From positions 248,001-312,000 of the forward strand of contig NZ_JABUFE010000002.1 in the NCBI RefSeq assembly GCF_013315265.1: a DNA stretch of 64,000 bases, written 5' to 3'. Shown piece after piece: positions 16,907 through 27,307 of the stretch. Both the position numbers and the translations under genes were made by a program. A model generated the notes under the pieces. The model was not told the origin of the DNA and did no database searches. It saw only the letters and a program-made list of their open reading frames with translations. The DNA comes from Parasulfitobacter algicola. Its GTDB lineage: Bacteria; Pseudomonadota; Alphaproteobacteria; Rhodobacterales; Rhodobacteraceae. Position 1 is the stretch's first letter. Each line of letters starts with the position of its first letter.

Positions 16907-18556
16907 CTAACCCGCCAACAGTGCCCGCGCTGCACCGCGTGCCTGATCCGTGATTGTATCGCCAGACAACATGCGTGCAATTTCATCAACACGTTCATCC
17001 GCATTCAACGGCACCACGGTCGATGTTGTCATATTTTCCTGAACACGCTTTTCTACACGCCAATGATGGTGCCCAAGGGCGGCCACCTGCGGTGAATGGG
17101 TGACGACCAACACTTGTCCAGTCTTGGCAATTTCACCCAAACGACGCCCAACGGCATCAGCGGTTGCACCGCCCACACCGCGATCAATTTCATCAAAAAT
17201 CAGGGTTAAACCGTCAGTGTCACTGGTCAGACAGACCTTCAACGCCAAAAGAAAGCGGCTTAGTTCGCCCCCAGATGCGATCTTATCCAATGGCCCCGCA
17301 GGCGCGCCGGGGTTGGTGGCGACGGTGAATGCAACATGATCATGCCCATCCAACGACGGTGGCGCTGGCTCGATCTGTGTTTCAAATACAGCGCGTTCCA
17401 TTTTTAACGGGGCCAATTCGGCCGCCATAGCCTTGTCCAATCCGGCAGCGGCTAATTTACGTTTTTTGCTCAACATATTGGCGGCTTGATCAAAGGCATC
17501 TTGTGCCGCCTGAACCGCTTGTTGCAGCGCTTTCAAGTCATCTGCGCCGCCATCCAATGCCGCCAGTTTATCACGCATTTCTTGGGCAAATTCGCCAAGA
17601 TCATCTGGCTGAACATTGTGTTTCCGTGCCAGACCGCGAATGGCGAACAGACGTTCTTCGGCGTCTTCCAGTTCGTGCGGATTAAATGACAACGTATCCA
17701 AAAACGATTCAACACCGTGTTGCGCTTCACTCAACTCAAGTGCTGCGCGTTCCAGTGCGGCCAAGGGCTGTTCCAACGCACCCTCGGCTTGATCGACAAC
17801 ATCTTCCAACCACCGGGATGCATCCTGCATCGCACCGTCAGCGCCATCATTTCCAAGGGCTTTGAGGGCTTTGGACACATCTTCGCGAATGCGCTCTGCC
17901 CCTTGCATCAAACGGCGACGGGTATCCAATGTTTGTTCTTCGCCAGGCTGCGGATCCAAGGCATCCAGTTCCTGCATCGCATGGCGCAGAAAATCTTCTT
18001 CGGCCCTGACTTCATTCAGCTTGGCTTCTGCGGCTGTCACATGGGCTTTGGCGTCAGACAACGCGCGCCACGCAATTTTACATGTCTCTAGCTCAGGTCC
18101 TGCGTTGGCATAATCATCCAATAACGCGCGGTGACCACGGGCATTCAGCAGACCACGGTCATCATGTTGGCCATGCAGTTCAACCAATGTGTCAGATAAG
18201 GCGCGCAATATCTCACCACTGGTGCGGCGGTCGTTCACATAAGCTGTCTTGCGGCCATCCTTTGTATTGACCCGGCGCAGCAGCAGTTCGTCACTGGGAT
18301 CAAATCCGGCATCTTGCAAAACGGCTTGCGCAGGATGATCCGCCGTTAGATCAAACCAGGCGGTAACTTCCCCCTGATCAGCACCGGCGCGCACCAGTTC
18401 TGCACGTCCCCGCCAGCCAAGTACAAAGCCCAAGGCATCCAGCAAAATCGATTTACCCGCTCCAGTTTCGCCGGTTAAAACATTAAGGCCCGGCTGGAAC
18501 TCAAGTTCCAACCGGTCGATTATCAGCATATTCCGGATATCCAATCCCCGAAGCAT
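16907..18556 (-). CDS. recN: DNA repair protein RecN
   Basis: RecN is an SMC-like ATPase that acts early in double-strand break repair. The 549-residue protein shows Walker A GETGAGKS at residues 29-36, two long coiled-coil arms (about 150-220 and 290-370), a signature region SGGELSRFLLALK and Walker B LTLIFDEIDRGVGG, followed by VTHSPQVAALG. It starts MLRGLDIRNMLII. It lies 25 bases downstream of bamD on the same strand, the usual bamD-recN order in alphaproteobacteria. The sequence is complete. Confidence 0.96.
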   Translation of the reverse strand: MLRGLDIRNMLIIDRLELEFQPGLNVLTGETGAGKSILLDALGFVLGWRGRAELVRAGADQGEVTAWFDLTADHPAQAVLQDAGFDPSDELLLRRVNTKDGRKTAYVNDRRTSGEILRALSDTLVELHGQHDDRGLLNARGHRALLDDYANAGPELETCKIAWRALSDAKAHVTAAEAKLNEVRAEEDFLRHAMQELDALDPQPGEEQTLDTRRRLMQGAERIREDVSKALKALGNDGADGAMQDASRWLEDVVDQAEGALEQPLAALERAALELSEAQHGVESFLDTLSFNPHELEDAEERLFAIRGLARKHNVQPDDLGEFAQEMRDKLAALDGGADDLKALQQAVQAAQDAFDQAANMLSKKRKLAAAGLDKAMAAELAPLKMERAVFETQIEPAPPSLDGHDHVAFTVATNPGAPAGPLDKIASGGELSRFLLALKVCLTSDTDGLTLIFDEIDRGVGGATADAVGRRLGEIAKTGQVLVVTHSPQVAALGHHHWRVEKRVQENMTTSTVVPLNADERVDEIARMLSGDTITDQARGAARALLAG

Positions 18557-18581
18557 GGCTGACCTTACTTACAAAAACGGA

Positions 18582-19418
18582 TCAGAGCCATCGCCCCTGA
18601 ACCACCTGACGATAAACCTGCCGCAGCCAGCTGTCGCCTGCCGCCTCTAGTTCAAGCCCGCGCCCGGTCAACAGCTTATAGCTGTCATCATACCAATCTG
18701 TGGATCGATAGTTGTATCCCAGAATGGCGCCTGCTGTCTGTGCCTCGTTCGTCAGACCAAGAGACAGATAGCTTTCGACAAGCCTGTGCAGTGCCTCGGG
18801 TGTGTGTGTCGTAGTTTGAAATTCCTCAACCACGACGCGGAACCGATTGATTGCAGCGCCATAATGACCGCGTTTCAGGTAGTAACGCCCGATCTCCATC
18901 TCTTTTCCAGCAAGATGATTAAAGGCCAGATCAAATTTCAGAATTGATGATCGCGCATATTCGCTTTCGGGATAACGTTCGATGACAGTGCGCAAAGATT
19001 GCAACGCCTGAAAGGTCAGCCCTTGGTCGCGCCCTACATCGTCGATCTGATCATAATAGCTAAGCGCCAGAAGATATTGCGCATAGGCAGCATCTTCGTC
19101 TGCTGGATAAAAATCGATATAACGTTGCGCTGTTGCCCGGCTGTTTTCGTAATCCCGGTCGCGATGATAGGCGAAGGCCTGCATGATCAATGCGCGCTTG
19201 GCCCAATCAGAATAAGGATAAAGCCGTTCAACTTCACCAAACAGTCGTGCAGCTTCATCTGCATTACCATCTTCAAGTTCGAATTCAGCCTTGTTGTAAA
19301 TTTCTTCGGCGGTGAAACTTTCCAGTGGCTGTTCACGACCGCCACCACCAGCCCCGCAGGACGCCAAAAGTGCGATGGCCAGAATCGCCACACAGCCCTT
19401 TAGTCGAAGCCCCTTCAT
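18582..19418 (-). CDS. bamD: Outer membrane assembly lipoprotein BamD
   Basis: BamD is the essential lipoprotein partner of BamA in beta-barrel insertion at the outer membrane. From the ATG at 19418 the 278-residue protein starts MKGLRLKGCVAILAIALLAS, with a lipobox LLASC near residue 20, then tandem TPR motifs (AEEIYNKAEFELEDGN, DYENSRATAQRYIDFYPA). An upstream in-frame start (19466) would put 16 residues ahead of the signal peptide and is rejected. It lies between lpxC and recN, so outer-membrane biogenesis genes adjoin the division cluster. Confidence 0.95.
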   Translation of the reverse strand: MKGLRLKGCVAILAIALLASCGAGGGGREQPLESFTAEEIYNKAEFELEDGNADEAARLFGEVERLYPYSDWAKRALIMQAFAYHRDRDYENSRATAQRYIDFYPADEDAAYAQYLLALSYYDQIDDVGRDQGLTFQALQSLRTVIERYPESEYARSSILKFDLAFNHLAGKEMEIGRYYLKRGHYGAAINRFRVVVEEFQTTTHTPEALHRLVESYLSLGLTNEAQTAGAILGYNYRSTDWYDDSYKLLTGRGLELEAAGDSWLRQVYRQVVQGRWL

Positions 19419-19547
19419 TATGTATAACCTCTTGAATAGACCGTGCACCCGGTAAAAAGGCGCCAATATCGAAATGGGTCTAGCATAGAAAAATCTGGGG
19501 CAAAACGGCTAAGCGCGGATTTTCACGCATCCGCTATCAGTTTTCAG

Positions 19548-20468
19548 TTATGCGATCAGCGGAAGATCTTCTTGGTGAAGATCAAAGCCCGGCAAACGCG
19601 CAATATCTGCAGTACCACATGTGATCACGCGAAACGCTGTGGTATCCGAGAAAAGCGCACGAAGTAGACGGTTTGTCATGGCGTGACCCGCACGCAGGCC
19701 CGTGTAACGCCCCATAATGGGATGGCCAGCCAAGGACAAATCCCCAAGCGCATCCAGCATTTTATGACGCACCGCTTCATCACGATGGCGGAAACCGCCC
19801 GGGCTTAGGATATCATCACCATCCACAACAACAGCATTTTCCAAAGTGCCGCCCAAGGCCAGACCTTGTGCATGCATTGCGTCCACATCGGATTGACGGC
19901 AAAATGTACGGCTGTCACACAATTCACGAACGAATGTGCCATTGGACATATCAAGTGATTTATGTTGCTGGCCAATCGCCTGATCCACAAAATCAATCGC
20001 AAAATCGATGTGCAGTGAATGTGCGGGTTCAAAGCGGGCAGTTGATGCACCGTCATGAACTTCGACAGTTTTCAAAACCTCGACCATACGCACGGGGCTG
20101 GACAATGTTTTTATACCACGGTTCAGAAACGCTTTGACAAACTTTGCTGAGCTACCATCAAGGATCGGCACTTCAGGACCGTCGATTTCAATCAGGGCAT
20201 TATGAATACCACAACCCGCCAAGGCAGCCATGATGTGTTCAATTGTTGAAACACTGACGCCTGCGTTATTTACAATCTTGGTGCACAAAGGTGAGATTTC
20301 AACAAAATCCCAGCGCGCGGGGATCATCGTATCGCCAATCTCAATATCCGTTCTGCGGAACCATATACCATATTCGGCAGACGCAGGGTGAACTGTGACA
20401 CGTACAGTCGCGCCGGAATGCAGGCCAACGCCGGAAAAGCTCACGGGTGATTTTAGCGTTGTTTGCAC
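19548..20468 (-). CDS. lpxC: UDP-3-O-acyl-N-acetylglucosamine deacetylase
   Basis: LpxC is the Zn-dependent deacetylase catalysing the committed step of lipid A synthesis. Visible zinc ligands are His78 in STIEHIMAAL and the HxxxD pair in RHKMLDALGDL; catalytic His lies in LRAGHAMTN. I place the start at GTG 20468, giving MQTTLKSPVSFSGVGLHSG and 306 residues, the family norm, because AAAGGA lies eight bases upstream. The ATG at 20477 overlaps that ribosome site and is less likely. It sits between ftsZ and bamD, as in many alphaproteobacteria. Confidence 0.95.
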   Translation of the reverse strand: MQTTLKSPVSFSGVGLHSGATVRVTVHPASAEYGIWFRRTDIEIGDTMIPARWDFVEISPLCTKIVNNAGVSVSTIEHIMAALAGCGIHNALIEIDGPEVPILDGSSAKFVKAFLNRGIKTLSSPVRMVEVLKTVEVHDGASTARFEPAHSLHIDFAIDFVDQAIGQQHKSLDMSNGTFVRELCDSRTFCRQSDVDAMHAQGLALGGTLENAVVVDGDDILSPGGFRHRDEAVRHKMLDALGDLSLAGHPIMGRYTGLRAGHAMTNRLLRALFSDTTAFRVITCGTADIARLPGFDLHQEDLPLIA

Positions 20469-20632
20469 AGAGACCATCCTTTGGGCATCTAAACGATCAG
20501 TTAATATTTGCTGAAGGATAGGTAATTCGCCATGCGCATAAGGACAATTCACTCTTTGCAACGGTCTGAAACACTGCGACCGAAAATATGCTTATTCTGA
20601 AATATAAGAATGTAACGCTTTGATATAATAGA

Positions 20633-20661
20633 AAAAGCCGCCCATAATTTGAGCGGCTTTT
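20633..20661 (-). terminator. Rho-independent terminator of ftsZ
   Basis: On the minus strand AAAAGCCGC pairs perfectly with GCGGCTTTT around an 11-base loop, followed by TTCTATT. It lies about 20 bases past the ftsZ stop and marks the end of the division cluster before lpxC. Confidence 0.85.
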
Positions 20662-20679
20662 GTTACATTTTAATGTGTA

Positions 20680-22194
20680 TTAATTCGCTTGTCGGCGCAG
20701 GAATGCAGGAATTTCGATGCGATCCTGGTCTGAATGACCATCCTGTTCGTCATCATAGCCTTGATGAACAGGGGGTTGTTGACGAAGCGGCTGTGGCTGA
20801 TTGCGCTCCGTTCCAGCTTCATGTGCACCAGTCATACGCCCGATCAATGAATTGATACCAAAGCGTGGTTTTTCATCTGATGGCGGTGCCGTTGGCGACA
20901 TCGCTTCGCGAGGCGGCGCCTTTTGAACAGCGGCCTGCAAGCGCTGCATCGCCTGTGGCGAAGGTGTACCGGGTGCGGCCGCAACATATGGCTCTTCTTG
21001 TTGTTCCTGCGTAACTTCGGGCTGAGGCTCGAACGTTGCAGCCTCCGGTTGATATGCGGGTGGTGGCAGATCGTCCGTAGCGACTGTTTCAGGCTCTGGT
21101 TCAAACTCTGGAAACAATGTGGGTTCTTGTGCAACGGCCTCTTGCACCTCAGGCTCAGCCTGAGCAGTTTCCACCGGCCTTAGAGGCTCGGCCAAACTGC
21201 GGCGGGGTACTGGAACTTCACCAACTTCAGCGGCATCAATACCGGTTGCAACAACGCTGACCCGCATTTTGCCTTCCATTTCGGTATCCAAAGTCGACCC
21301 AACGATGATATTCGCATCGGCATCCACTTCTTCGCGGATCCGGTTAGCGGCTTCGTCCAGTTCAAACAATGTCAGATCATAGCCACCTGTGATGTTGATC
21401 AGCACGCCATTTGCACCGCGCAGGCTGATTTCATCCAGCAGCGGATTGGCGATGGCTTTTTCGGCAGCCTGAATGGCGCGATCTTCGCCTTCAGCTTCGC
21501 CTGTGCCCATCATCGCTTTGCCCATTTCGTCCATGACAGCACGGACATCGGCAAAATCAAGGTTGATCAAACCGGGACGAACCATAAGGTCCGTTACACC
21601 CTTAACACCTTGATAAAGCACATCATCTGCCATGCTAAACGCTTCGGTAAAGGTCGTCTTTTCATTGGCAAGACGGAACAGGTTCTGATTTGGAATAATG
21701 ATCAGCGTGTCGACCATTTTCTGCAAGGCTTCGACGCCTTCTTCCGCCTGACGCATGCGCTTCCCGCCCTCAAACTGGAAGGGCTTGGTCACAACACCGA
21801 CCGTCAGAACACCCAATTCGCGAGCAGCCTGCGCGATAATCGGGGCTGCACCTGTGCCTGTACCACCGCCCATACCGGCCGTGATGAAACACATATGCGC
21901 ACCAGCAAGCTGATCAACGATCTGCTCAATGCTTTCTTCAGCAGCGGCGGCACCAACAGACGGGCGCGCGCCGGCGCCCAAACCTTCGGTGACTTTGACG
22001 CCAAGCTGCACCTTGACCGGAGCTGTAGATTGCTGAAGGGCCTGTGCATCGGTGTTTGCGATCACAAACTCGACACCATCAAGCTGTTTTTCAATCATAT
22101 TATCGACGGCATTGCCGCCTGCGCCGCCTACACCAAATACGGTGATACGGGGTTTCAATTCTTCATGCCCGGGCACTGAGAGATTCAATGTCAT
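20680..22194 (-). CDS. ftsZ: Cell division protein FtsZ
   Basis: FtsZ is the tubulin-like GTPase that forms the division ring. The 504-residue protein has the GTP-binding signature GMGGGTGTG at residues 107-115 and the catalytic T7 region [12 protein letters not shown] long Pro/Glu/Gln-rich linker follows (about 330-480), then the conserved C-terminal peptide [12 protein letters not shown] that binds FtsA. The start is the ATG at 22194 after AGGCGGA; an upstream in-frame start at 22224 is rejected. The 173-base gap to ftsA contains a GCCCA/TGGGC hairpin in the leader, so ftsZ may also have its own promoter. Confidence 0.97.
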   Translation of the reverse strand: MTLNLSVPGHEELKPRITVFGVGGAGGNAVDNMIEKQLDGVEFVIANTDAQALQQSTAPVKVQLGVKVTEGLGAGARPSVGAAAAEESIEQIVDQLAGAHMCFITAGMGGGTGTGAAPIIAQAARELGVLTVGVVTKPFQFEGGKRMRQAEEGVEALQKMVDTLIIIPNQNLFRLANEKTTFTEAFSMADDVLYQGVKGVTDLMVRPGLINLDFADVRAVMDEMGKAMMGTGEAEGEDRAIQAAEKAIANPLLDEISLRGANGVLINITGGYDLTLFELDEAANRIREEVDADANIIVGSTLDTEMEGKMRVSVVATGIDAAEVGEVPVPRRSLAEPLRPVETAQAEPEVQEAVAQEPTLFPEFEPEPETVATDDLPPPAYQPEAATFEPQPEVTQEQQEEPYVAAAPGTPSPQAMQRLQAAVQKAPPREAMSPTAPPSDEKPRFGINSLIGRMTGAHEAGTERNQPQPLRQQPPVHQGYDDEQDGHSDQDRIEIPAFLRRQAN

Positions 22195-22367
22195 CGTAAA
22201 TCCGCCTGCTTTTACTGCGCCCATTTTTTGGGCTTTTTTGCCTACTCTGCACTTAACCTACTGGGTTAGCTTACAAAGGTCACGAAAAAAACGCAAAAAA
22301 CACACAAAATATAGCAGTTTTTCAGCGTCTTTCCGCTTGGTATCCATATTAGGGGCAGATTTTGCGC

Positions 22368-23702
22368 TTACCAGTTGTCTTTGAACCATTTCAAAGCGCG
22401 TTTTAGGGACCGACCGGAATATTTATCCATCGGAATATCGAAATCCCACCATTCGTCTTGGGGATGCGCTGCAAACAGACTAAGACCAACCGATCCTGCA
22501 AATGCAGGTCCCGTTGCGGCTTGTGGCAAACCTTGTACACGCAACGGACGGCCAAGGCGCACCTGCTGGCCAAGGATTTTACTGGCCAATCCATCAAGGC
22601 CAGGAATTTGACTGGCCCCACCGGTCAGAACAATCTGCTGGCTTGGCAAATGATCAAATCCAGCGGCATCCAGACGGCTGCGAACTTCTTCCAGAATTTC
22701 TTCGACACGCGGGCGCATAATGCCGATCAATTCCGCCCGGCTGACACGGCGACGATCATGTTCCCAATCGCCTGTATCGCCACCGATATCAATCATCTCG
22801 CGATCATCCATGCCGGTCGCTACGACACCACCATAAAATGTCTTGATGCGTTCAGCCACGGCCATCGGCACCTGCAAACCCATCGAGATATCGCTGGTCA
22901 CGCTATCACCGCCAAGTCGAACGCTGTCGGTATAAATCATGTGCTTTTTAATAAAAATGGACACACCCGTGGCGCCACCACCCATATCGATGCAAGCGGA
23001 CCCAAGTTCTTGTTCGTCTTCAACCAGTGAAGAAACACCTGCCACATAAGCCGATGACGCAAGACCTGCCAATTCAAGATCGCAACGTTTCAGACAGTAT
23101 AACAGATCCTGAATGACATTTGCATCCACCGTGACCATGTGCATATCGGTGGCCAGCTGATTGCCCATCTGACCGCGGGGATCCGCCAGACCTGTACGGT
23201 GGTCCAAGGCAAAATTCACCGGCTGCGCATGCAGAATTTCACGACCATCCCCATAATCTGGCACATCACAGGCCGCGAGAACGCGGGCAATATCATGTTC
23301 AGTCACAGTGTTTTCATGCAACTCAACCACACCGTCCAAACCATAAGACCGGGGCCGTGCACCAGACAAACAGGCGATCACATGATCAACACGCTGATTG
23401 GCCATCTTTTGGGCTGCCTGCACTGCCGTGCGAATGGCGCGCTCGGTTTCGCCCATAGTAGCGATTTCACCAAATTTCACCCCCCGGGACCGGGTTGTTG
23501 CAGCACCGATCACACGAAACGAACTTTGCCCCGCCATTGACCCGATACCTTCTTGTTCGCGAAATCGCTCAGGACCGTCAAAGCGTAAAATGAGGCAGGC
23601 AATCTTGGATGTACCAATATCCAAAATCGCTATAACACCTCGCTGCATGGCAGCTTTACGCATATTTCGCATGGCGCGCTGCATTCCATAAAGATCGGTC
23701 AT
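22368..23702 (-). CDS. ftsA: Cell division protein FtsA
   Basis: FtsA is the actin-like protein that anchors FtsZ to the membrane and recruits late division proteins. The 444-residue protein has the phosphate-1 motif AILDIGTSKIACLIL, the phosphate-2 motif SACIDMGGGATGVSIF and the adenosine motif IVLTGGASQIPG. The C-terminal LKRALKWFKDNW is the amphipathic membrane-targeting helix. It begins on an ATGA overlap with the ftsQ stop, so the two are translationally coupled. Confidence 0.97.
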   Translation of the reverse strand: MTDLYGMQRAMRNMRKAAMQRGVIAILDIGTSKIACLILRFDGPERFREQEGIGSMAGQSSFRVIGAATTRSRGVKFGEIATMGETERAIRTAVQAAQKMANQRVDHVIACLSGARPRSYGLDGVVELHENTVTEHDIARVLAACDVPDYGDGREILHAQPVNFALDHRTGLADPRGQMGNQLATDMHMVTVDANVIQDLLYCLKRCDLELAGLASSAYVAGVSSLVEDEQELGSACIDMGGGATGVSIFIKKHMIYTDSVRLGGDSVTSDISMGLQVPMAVAERIKTFYGGVVATGMDDREMIDIGGDTGDWEHDRRRVSRAELIGIMRPRVEEILEEVRSRLDAAGFDHLPSQQIVLTGGASQIPGLDGLASKILGQQVRLGRPLRVQGLPQAATGPAFAGSVGLSLFAAHPQDEWWDFDIPMDKYSGRSLKRALKWFKDNW

Positions 23703-24592
23703 TCCTGCGTCACTCCAATTTCAGATACTCGAATACGTCTCAACCCATCAGCGGCATCGTGTTGAAGGCGAATGGTCGGGCGATAGCCAAGGCGCATATC
23801 AACAACAGACAAATCCCGCGCCAGCATGTCTTGCGCGTCGTCCAGAGTTATAATCCTTGCCATGGCAAGAATAGGGTCATCAGCGGGCAATAAAATGCGC
23901 TGATTGCGATCAAGCACGATATCCCAACGACGTTCGCCAATCCGGACCAGGCCTTTGACACGGTCCATGATGGGGGCAGCGGCTTGTAACAGATCAAGCG
24001 CCTCTGGGATGTGATCCTGCGCGCCTTCGCCAGCAACCAAGGGCAAATCGGCGCGATCCATCCGCGTTTCAACAGGACCAACCAAAACGCCCGCAGCGTC
24101 CAAAAGCACAGTGCCTTGGTTGTTGCGCCAAACGATGGCGGGGATGCGTTCCATCACCAAAATCTGCAAAACACCGCCCGATTGGATACGTAATTGTGCA
24201 GATTTCACAGCATCCAGTGTTTCAACTTGCGCTTTCATCGCCTCAAGATCCAGATCAAACGAACTGACGGGGAAGTCTTGCGACAGCACTTCGCGTATAT
24301 CAGCAGCAACTGGCACCGTAGCCCCATCAATCGCCATAAGTTTAACCATGAATTCATCACGCGTCTCGATTGCGGCGCGGAATTCGCGCGCGATATTATT
24401 CATGCGTTCCCGATTTTCGGCATCTGATACATAAAGCCCGATCAACATAATCACAGTGAAAGATGGCAGACCAACCCGCAACAAAGCGCGAAACAACGGC
24501 GTCAGCCACAGGCGATGTATCCGGTATGCTGCGCGCGATGGGGCTGGATCACGTTTGATCCGATCTGGTCGTTGGGCATTCATCTGTTGCAT
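23699..24592 (-). CDS. ftsQ: Cell division protein FtsQ
   Basis: FtsQ is a bitopic division protein that bridges early and late divisome components. From the ATG at 24592 (297 residues) a basic cytoplasmic tail precedes one membrane segment (about residues 38-56, [11 protein letters not shown]). A periplasmic POTRA domain follows ([20 protein letters not shown]), then the FtsQ beta domain. I chose 24592 because GAGGAC precedes it; the frame is open to 24619. The start overlaps the ddl stop by 13 bases. Confidence 0.93.
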   Translation of the reverse strand: MQQMNAQRPDRIKRDPAPSRAAYRIHRLWLTPLFRALLRVGLPSFTVIMLIGLYVSDAENRERMNNIAREFRAAIETRDEFMVKLMAIDGATVPVAADIREVLSQDFPVSSFDLDLEAMKAQVETLDAVKSAQLRIQSGGVLQILVMERIPAIVWRNNQGTVLLDAAGVLVGPVETRMDRADLPLVAGEGAQDHIPEALDLLQAAAPIMDRVKGLVRIGERRWDIVLDRNQRILLPADDPILAMARIITLDDAQDMLARDLSVVDMRLGYRPTIRLQHDAADGLRRIRVSEIGVTQE

Positions 24593-25500
24593 GATGCGTC
24601 CTCGACCATCCAGCGGCACAGGGCACCAAACTCGACCCCAGATTTTTCCGCCTGTTCGGGCGTCAGAGATGTGGGGGTCATACCAGGTTGCGTGTTCGTC
24701 TCAAGCAGAACCAAACCGTCCAGCCCACGCGTTTCATCCCACCGGAAATCAGTGCGGCTAACACCACGACACCCCAGCACCTGATGGGCGCGCAGGGCAT
24801 AATCCAGACACGCGTCAAAGATATCGCCCGGAATGTCGGCAGGGACCACATGGCGCGAACCGCCTTCAACATATTTGGCGTCATAGTCGTACCAACCATC
24901 CGTCAGAATATCCGTGACCGTCAATGCACGATCGCCCATTACGGTCGTCGTCAATTCCCGACCTGGTACAAAGGCTTCGACCATCACATGAGCCGGCATT
25001 GTGTCAGCCAGTTTTGGGGGGCCATTGGCGCCTTCTTGCACAAGATATACACCAACACTGGACCCTTCGGCATTGGGTTTTACAACGTAAGGCGGCGCCA
25101 TGACATGGCCGCCCTCGGCCTCGGCCCGTGTGACGATGGTACTGTCCACAACAGGCAACAAGACCGAGCGATAAAGATCTTTGCTGCGTTGCTTGTCCAT
25201 CGCCAAGGCCGAGGCAAGAACACCTGAATGCGTATAGGGGATCTGCATCCATTCAAGGATGCCTTGCACACAGCCGTCTTCCCCCCAACGACCGTGCAAT
25301 GCGTTAAATGCTACATCGGGCTGAATATCGGCAAGTCGCACGAAAAGATCGCGGTCGGCATCCACCGTTACCACGTCAAATCCTTCTGCCCGCAAAGCAG
25401 CCGCACATTCACGACCTGACGATAGCGATACCTCGCGCTCAGCCGAGGGTCCGCCCATCAGAACAACTACTTTGAGGGGATGTCTGCCCGACTGTCCCAC
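24580..25500 (-). CDS. ddl: D-alanine--D-alanine ligase
   Basis: Ddl makes the D-Ala-D-Ala dipeptide for murein precursors. Family motifs are visible: [18 protein letters not shown] near the N-terminus, the ATP-grasp segment [18 protein letters not shown], and the metal/ATP site [21 protein letters not shown] propose GTG at 25500 (306 residues) because GAGG lies six bases upstream; a TTG at 25512 is the alternative. The order murB-ddl-ftsQ is standard in alphaproteobacteria. Confidence 0.95.
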   Translation of the reverse strand: MGQSGRHPLKVVVLMGGPSAEREVSLSSGRECAAALRAEGFDVVTVDADRDLFVRLADIQPDVAFNALHGRWGEDGCVQGILEWMQIPYTHSGVLASALAMDKQRSKDLYRSVLLPVVDSTIVTRAEAEGGHVMAPPYVVKPNAEGSSVGVYLVQEGANGPPKLADTMPAHVMVEAFVPGRELTTTVMGDRALTVTDILTDGWYDYDAKYVEGGSRHVVPADIPGDIFDACLDYALRAHQVLGCRGVSRTDFRWDETRGLDGLVLLETNTQPGMTPTSLTPEQAEKSGVEFGALCRWMVEDASCNR

Positions 25501-25557
25501 TCTCTGCCTCAAATTTCCGGCACATTGGCCGATTCTTATTGCCCCTTTTCGGGGTGA

Positions 25558-26481
25558 TTATTCCGGGGCCGGTTCACCAACCCTCATGATTTCCCACTCT
25601 AGCTTTATTCCGCTGGACGCGTAAACCTTTTTTCGAACCTGTTCGCCCAAATTTTCCAAATCCGCGGCTGTTGCATCACCGGTATTCACCAGAAAGTTGG
25701 AATGCTTGGGCGACATTTGCGCCCCACCAAGCGTTGCACCACGCATTCCGGCGTCATCAATGACCTTCCAGGCTTTCAAATCATGGGTATCATCGGCACG
25801 ACCCGTACTGGAAAATCCAGCCGGATTGCGAAAGGTGCTGCCAGCCGTGCGATCCTTGGTGGGTTGGGTTGCATCCCGCTTTGCCAGTTGATCATCCATT
25901 CGCGCCACCAGTTCATCGGGATCGACTTTGGGCCCTGTGAATGTGGCCTCAGCCAGAACCCAGCCTTCGGGCAAATCCGTTTGGCGATAGCGAAAATTCA
26001 AATCTTGCGCAGTCAGTGTCACCAGATCACCGGCACGTGTGACTGCTTTTGCACTGACGAACGCATCGGCAACATAGGACCCATAACACCCTGCATTCAT
26101 CCGCACCGCCCCACCAATGGCACCGGGAATTGTGCGCAGAAATGTCAGATCGACGCCCGCCTCAGCCGCCTTGCGCGCCACATGTGCATCCAACGCAGCA
26201 ACACCAGCGGTCACCTGCTGACCTTCGATCGTGATCTGGTTAAACCCACGCCCCATGCGAATGACTACAGCACGCAAGCCGCCATCGCGCACGATCAGGT
26301 TCGACCCTACACCCATCGGAAAGACGTCAACGTTAGTGGGCAATTGTCGTAAGAAATCCTGCAAATCCTGAGCATCGGCAGGCTGAAACAGGTAATCCGC
26401 AGCCCCCCCGACACGCAACCATGTCAGGTCAGACAAAACACGATTTGGCGTCAAACGCCCTCGAACCTCAGGCAGTATCAT
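25558..26481 (-). CDS. murB: UDP-N-acetylenolpyruvoylglucosamine reductase
   Basis: MurB is the FAD-dependent reductase that makes UDP-N-acetylmuramate. The 307-residue protein has FAD-binding segments [13 protein letters not shown] and [12 protein letters not shown], the substrate/FAD region [14 protein letters not shown], and the catalytic Ser in [10 protein letters not shown]. It is the short type I/II-like form usual in alphaproteobacteria. Its start overlaps the end of a small membrane protein gene by 14 bases, and ddl follows 57 bases later. Confidence 0.96.
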   Translation of the reverse strand: MILPEVRGRLTPNRVLSDLTWLRVGGAADYLFQPADAQDLQDFLRQLPTNVDVFPMGVGSNLIVRDGGLRAVVIRMGRGFNQITIEGQQVTAGVAALDAHVARKAAEAGVDLTFLRTIPGAIGGAVRMNAGCYGSYVADAFVSAKAVTRAGDLVTLTAQDLNFRYRQTDLPEGWVLAEATFTGPKVDPDELVARMDDQLAKRDATQPTKDRTAGSTFRNPAGFSSTGRADDTHDLKAWKVIDDAGMRGATLGGAQMSPKHSNFLVNTGDATAADLENLGEQVRKKVYASSGIKLEWEIMRVGEPAPE

Positions 26482-26773
26482 GTGTGGCTTTCTGATCTAT
26501 GAAGCGGTGCAAAAGAAATCCAAACGCCCCAAAACCAAACGCAAGCAAATTTACCAATATGCAAAGCTGTATCAGGTTTTCCCAAATGCCATGATCGTGC
26601 CAGTTTACAAAAAACCACGTTGAAATACCCAAAGTTAAAAAGACACATGATCCGGATGCAAGCACAATCCAGCGCTTATAAGCACCGAAAGCCGCATGTT
26701 GCATCAGCTTCAATCCGACACCCAGGCTTGTTCCAATCAAGATCAAAACGATAAATTCAGAACCTTCAATCAC
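26468..26773 (-). CDS. Small membrane protein of unknown function in the mur cluster
   Basis: A 101-residue hydrophobic protein with three predicted membrane segments (around residues 5-22, 35-52 and 64-86) and a short cytoplasmic tail. The start is GTG at 26773, which overlaps the preceding DUF2484 stop (GTGATTGA) and indicates coupling. It is not similar to the two DUF2484 proteins upstream. No family is recognised. Its tight overlaps on both sides and position just ahead of murB support it as a real gene, perhaps with an envelope role. Confidence 0.7.
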   Translation of the reverse strand: MIEGSEFIVLILIGTSLGVGLKLMQHAAFGAYKRWIVLASGSCVFLTLGISTWFFVNWHDHGIWENLIQLCILVNLLAFGFGAFGFLLHRFIDQKATHDTA

Positions 26774-27023
26774 TTTGCTTTTTCTCAAACTTGCGCCTGA
26801 TCCAGCGCCACAGGTAAATAGCCGGCCATCGCAGCACCGACATCGCAGCAACCAAAAACAACAGACCAACCCATGGCCCATTTTGATAGATCACATATCC
26901 CAACAACGGTGCCCCGATTGCAATCAGAAAATAAGCGCGCGTCCAGTGATTATCTTTGCTGGGGATCATCGCCAATACATTCGCCACGACAACCCAGATA
27001 CAGCACAGCAGTAATGAAATCAT
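26766..27023 (-). CDS. DUF2484 family membrane protein (copy 2)
   Basis: An 85-residue protein with two or three membrane segments, matching the DUF2484 pattern of a SL.L..IWV...N..A..P opening and a conserved Trp-containing second segment (YQNGPWVGLLFLVAAMSVLRW). DUF2484 is known mainly from Rhodobacterales, inside the mur cluster. It starts at an ATGA overlap with copy 1 and ends overlapping the next small gene. Its similarity to copy 1, in the order of motifs and in the YQ.G.W..... core, indicates tandem duplication. Confidence 0.82.
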   Translation of the reverse strand: MISLLLCCIWVVVANVLAMIPSKDNHWTRAYFLIAIGAPLLGYVIYQNGPWVGLLFLVAAMSVLRWPAIYLWRWIRRKFEKKQSD

Positions 27024-27307
27024 TCCGGTCCGTCCCAAGGTAACCCGCGCCATTTACGATAAAAATAGATCAGAGGGTTTCTGAACATCGACGCAAAAGC
27101 GAAAAGTCCCACAAAGAATATCCATGCCCCATGCTGATACGCCACAAATCCCAGTAAAAAGGGTGCTGCGATCAACAACATGATGCCTGGCGGATATTGA
27201 TATCGCATGGGCAAAAACGCAACAAAAGTGCCGATCATTACCCAGATCGCACCCAGGAACAGGGAAAGACTTATGCCTTCAATCGCTGTGGTAATCCATT
27301 CGCCCAT
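27020..27307 (-). CDS. DUF2484 family membrane protein (copy 1)
   Basis: A membrane protein of about 95 residues with a typical DUF2484 core: [20 protein letters not shown], then [10 protein letters not shown] and [20 protein letters not shown]. The start is uncertain. The first ATG in frame (27307) lies inside the end of murC, and the conserved part begins about 12 residues later with no standard start codon there, although GAAGG lies just ahead. It ends on an ATGA overlap with copy 2. Function is unknown, but the position between murC and murB is conserved in the order. Confidence 0.8.
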   Translation of the reverse strand: MGEWITTAIEGISLSLFLGAIWVMIGTFVAFLPMRYQYPPGIMLLIAAPFLLGFVAYQHGAWIFFVGLFAFASMFRNPLIYFYRKWRGLPWDGPE

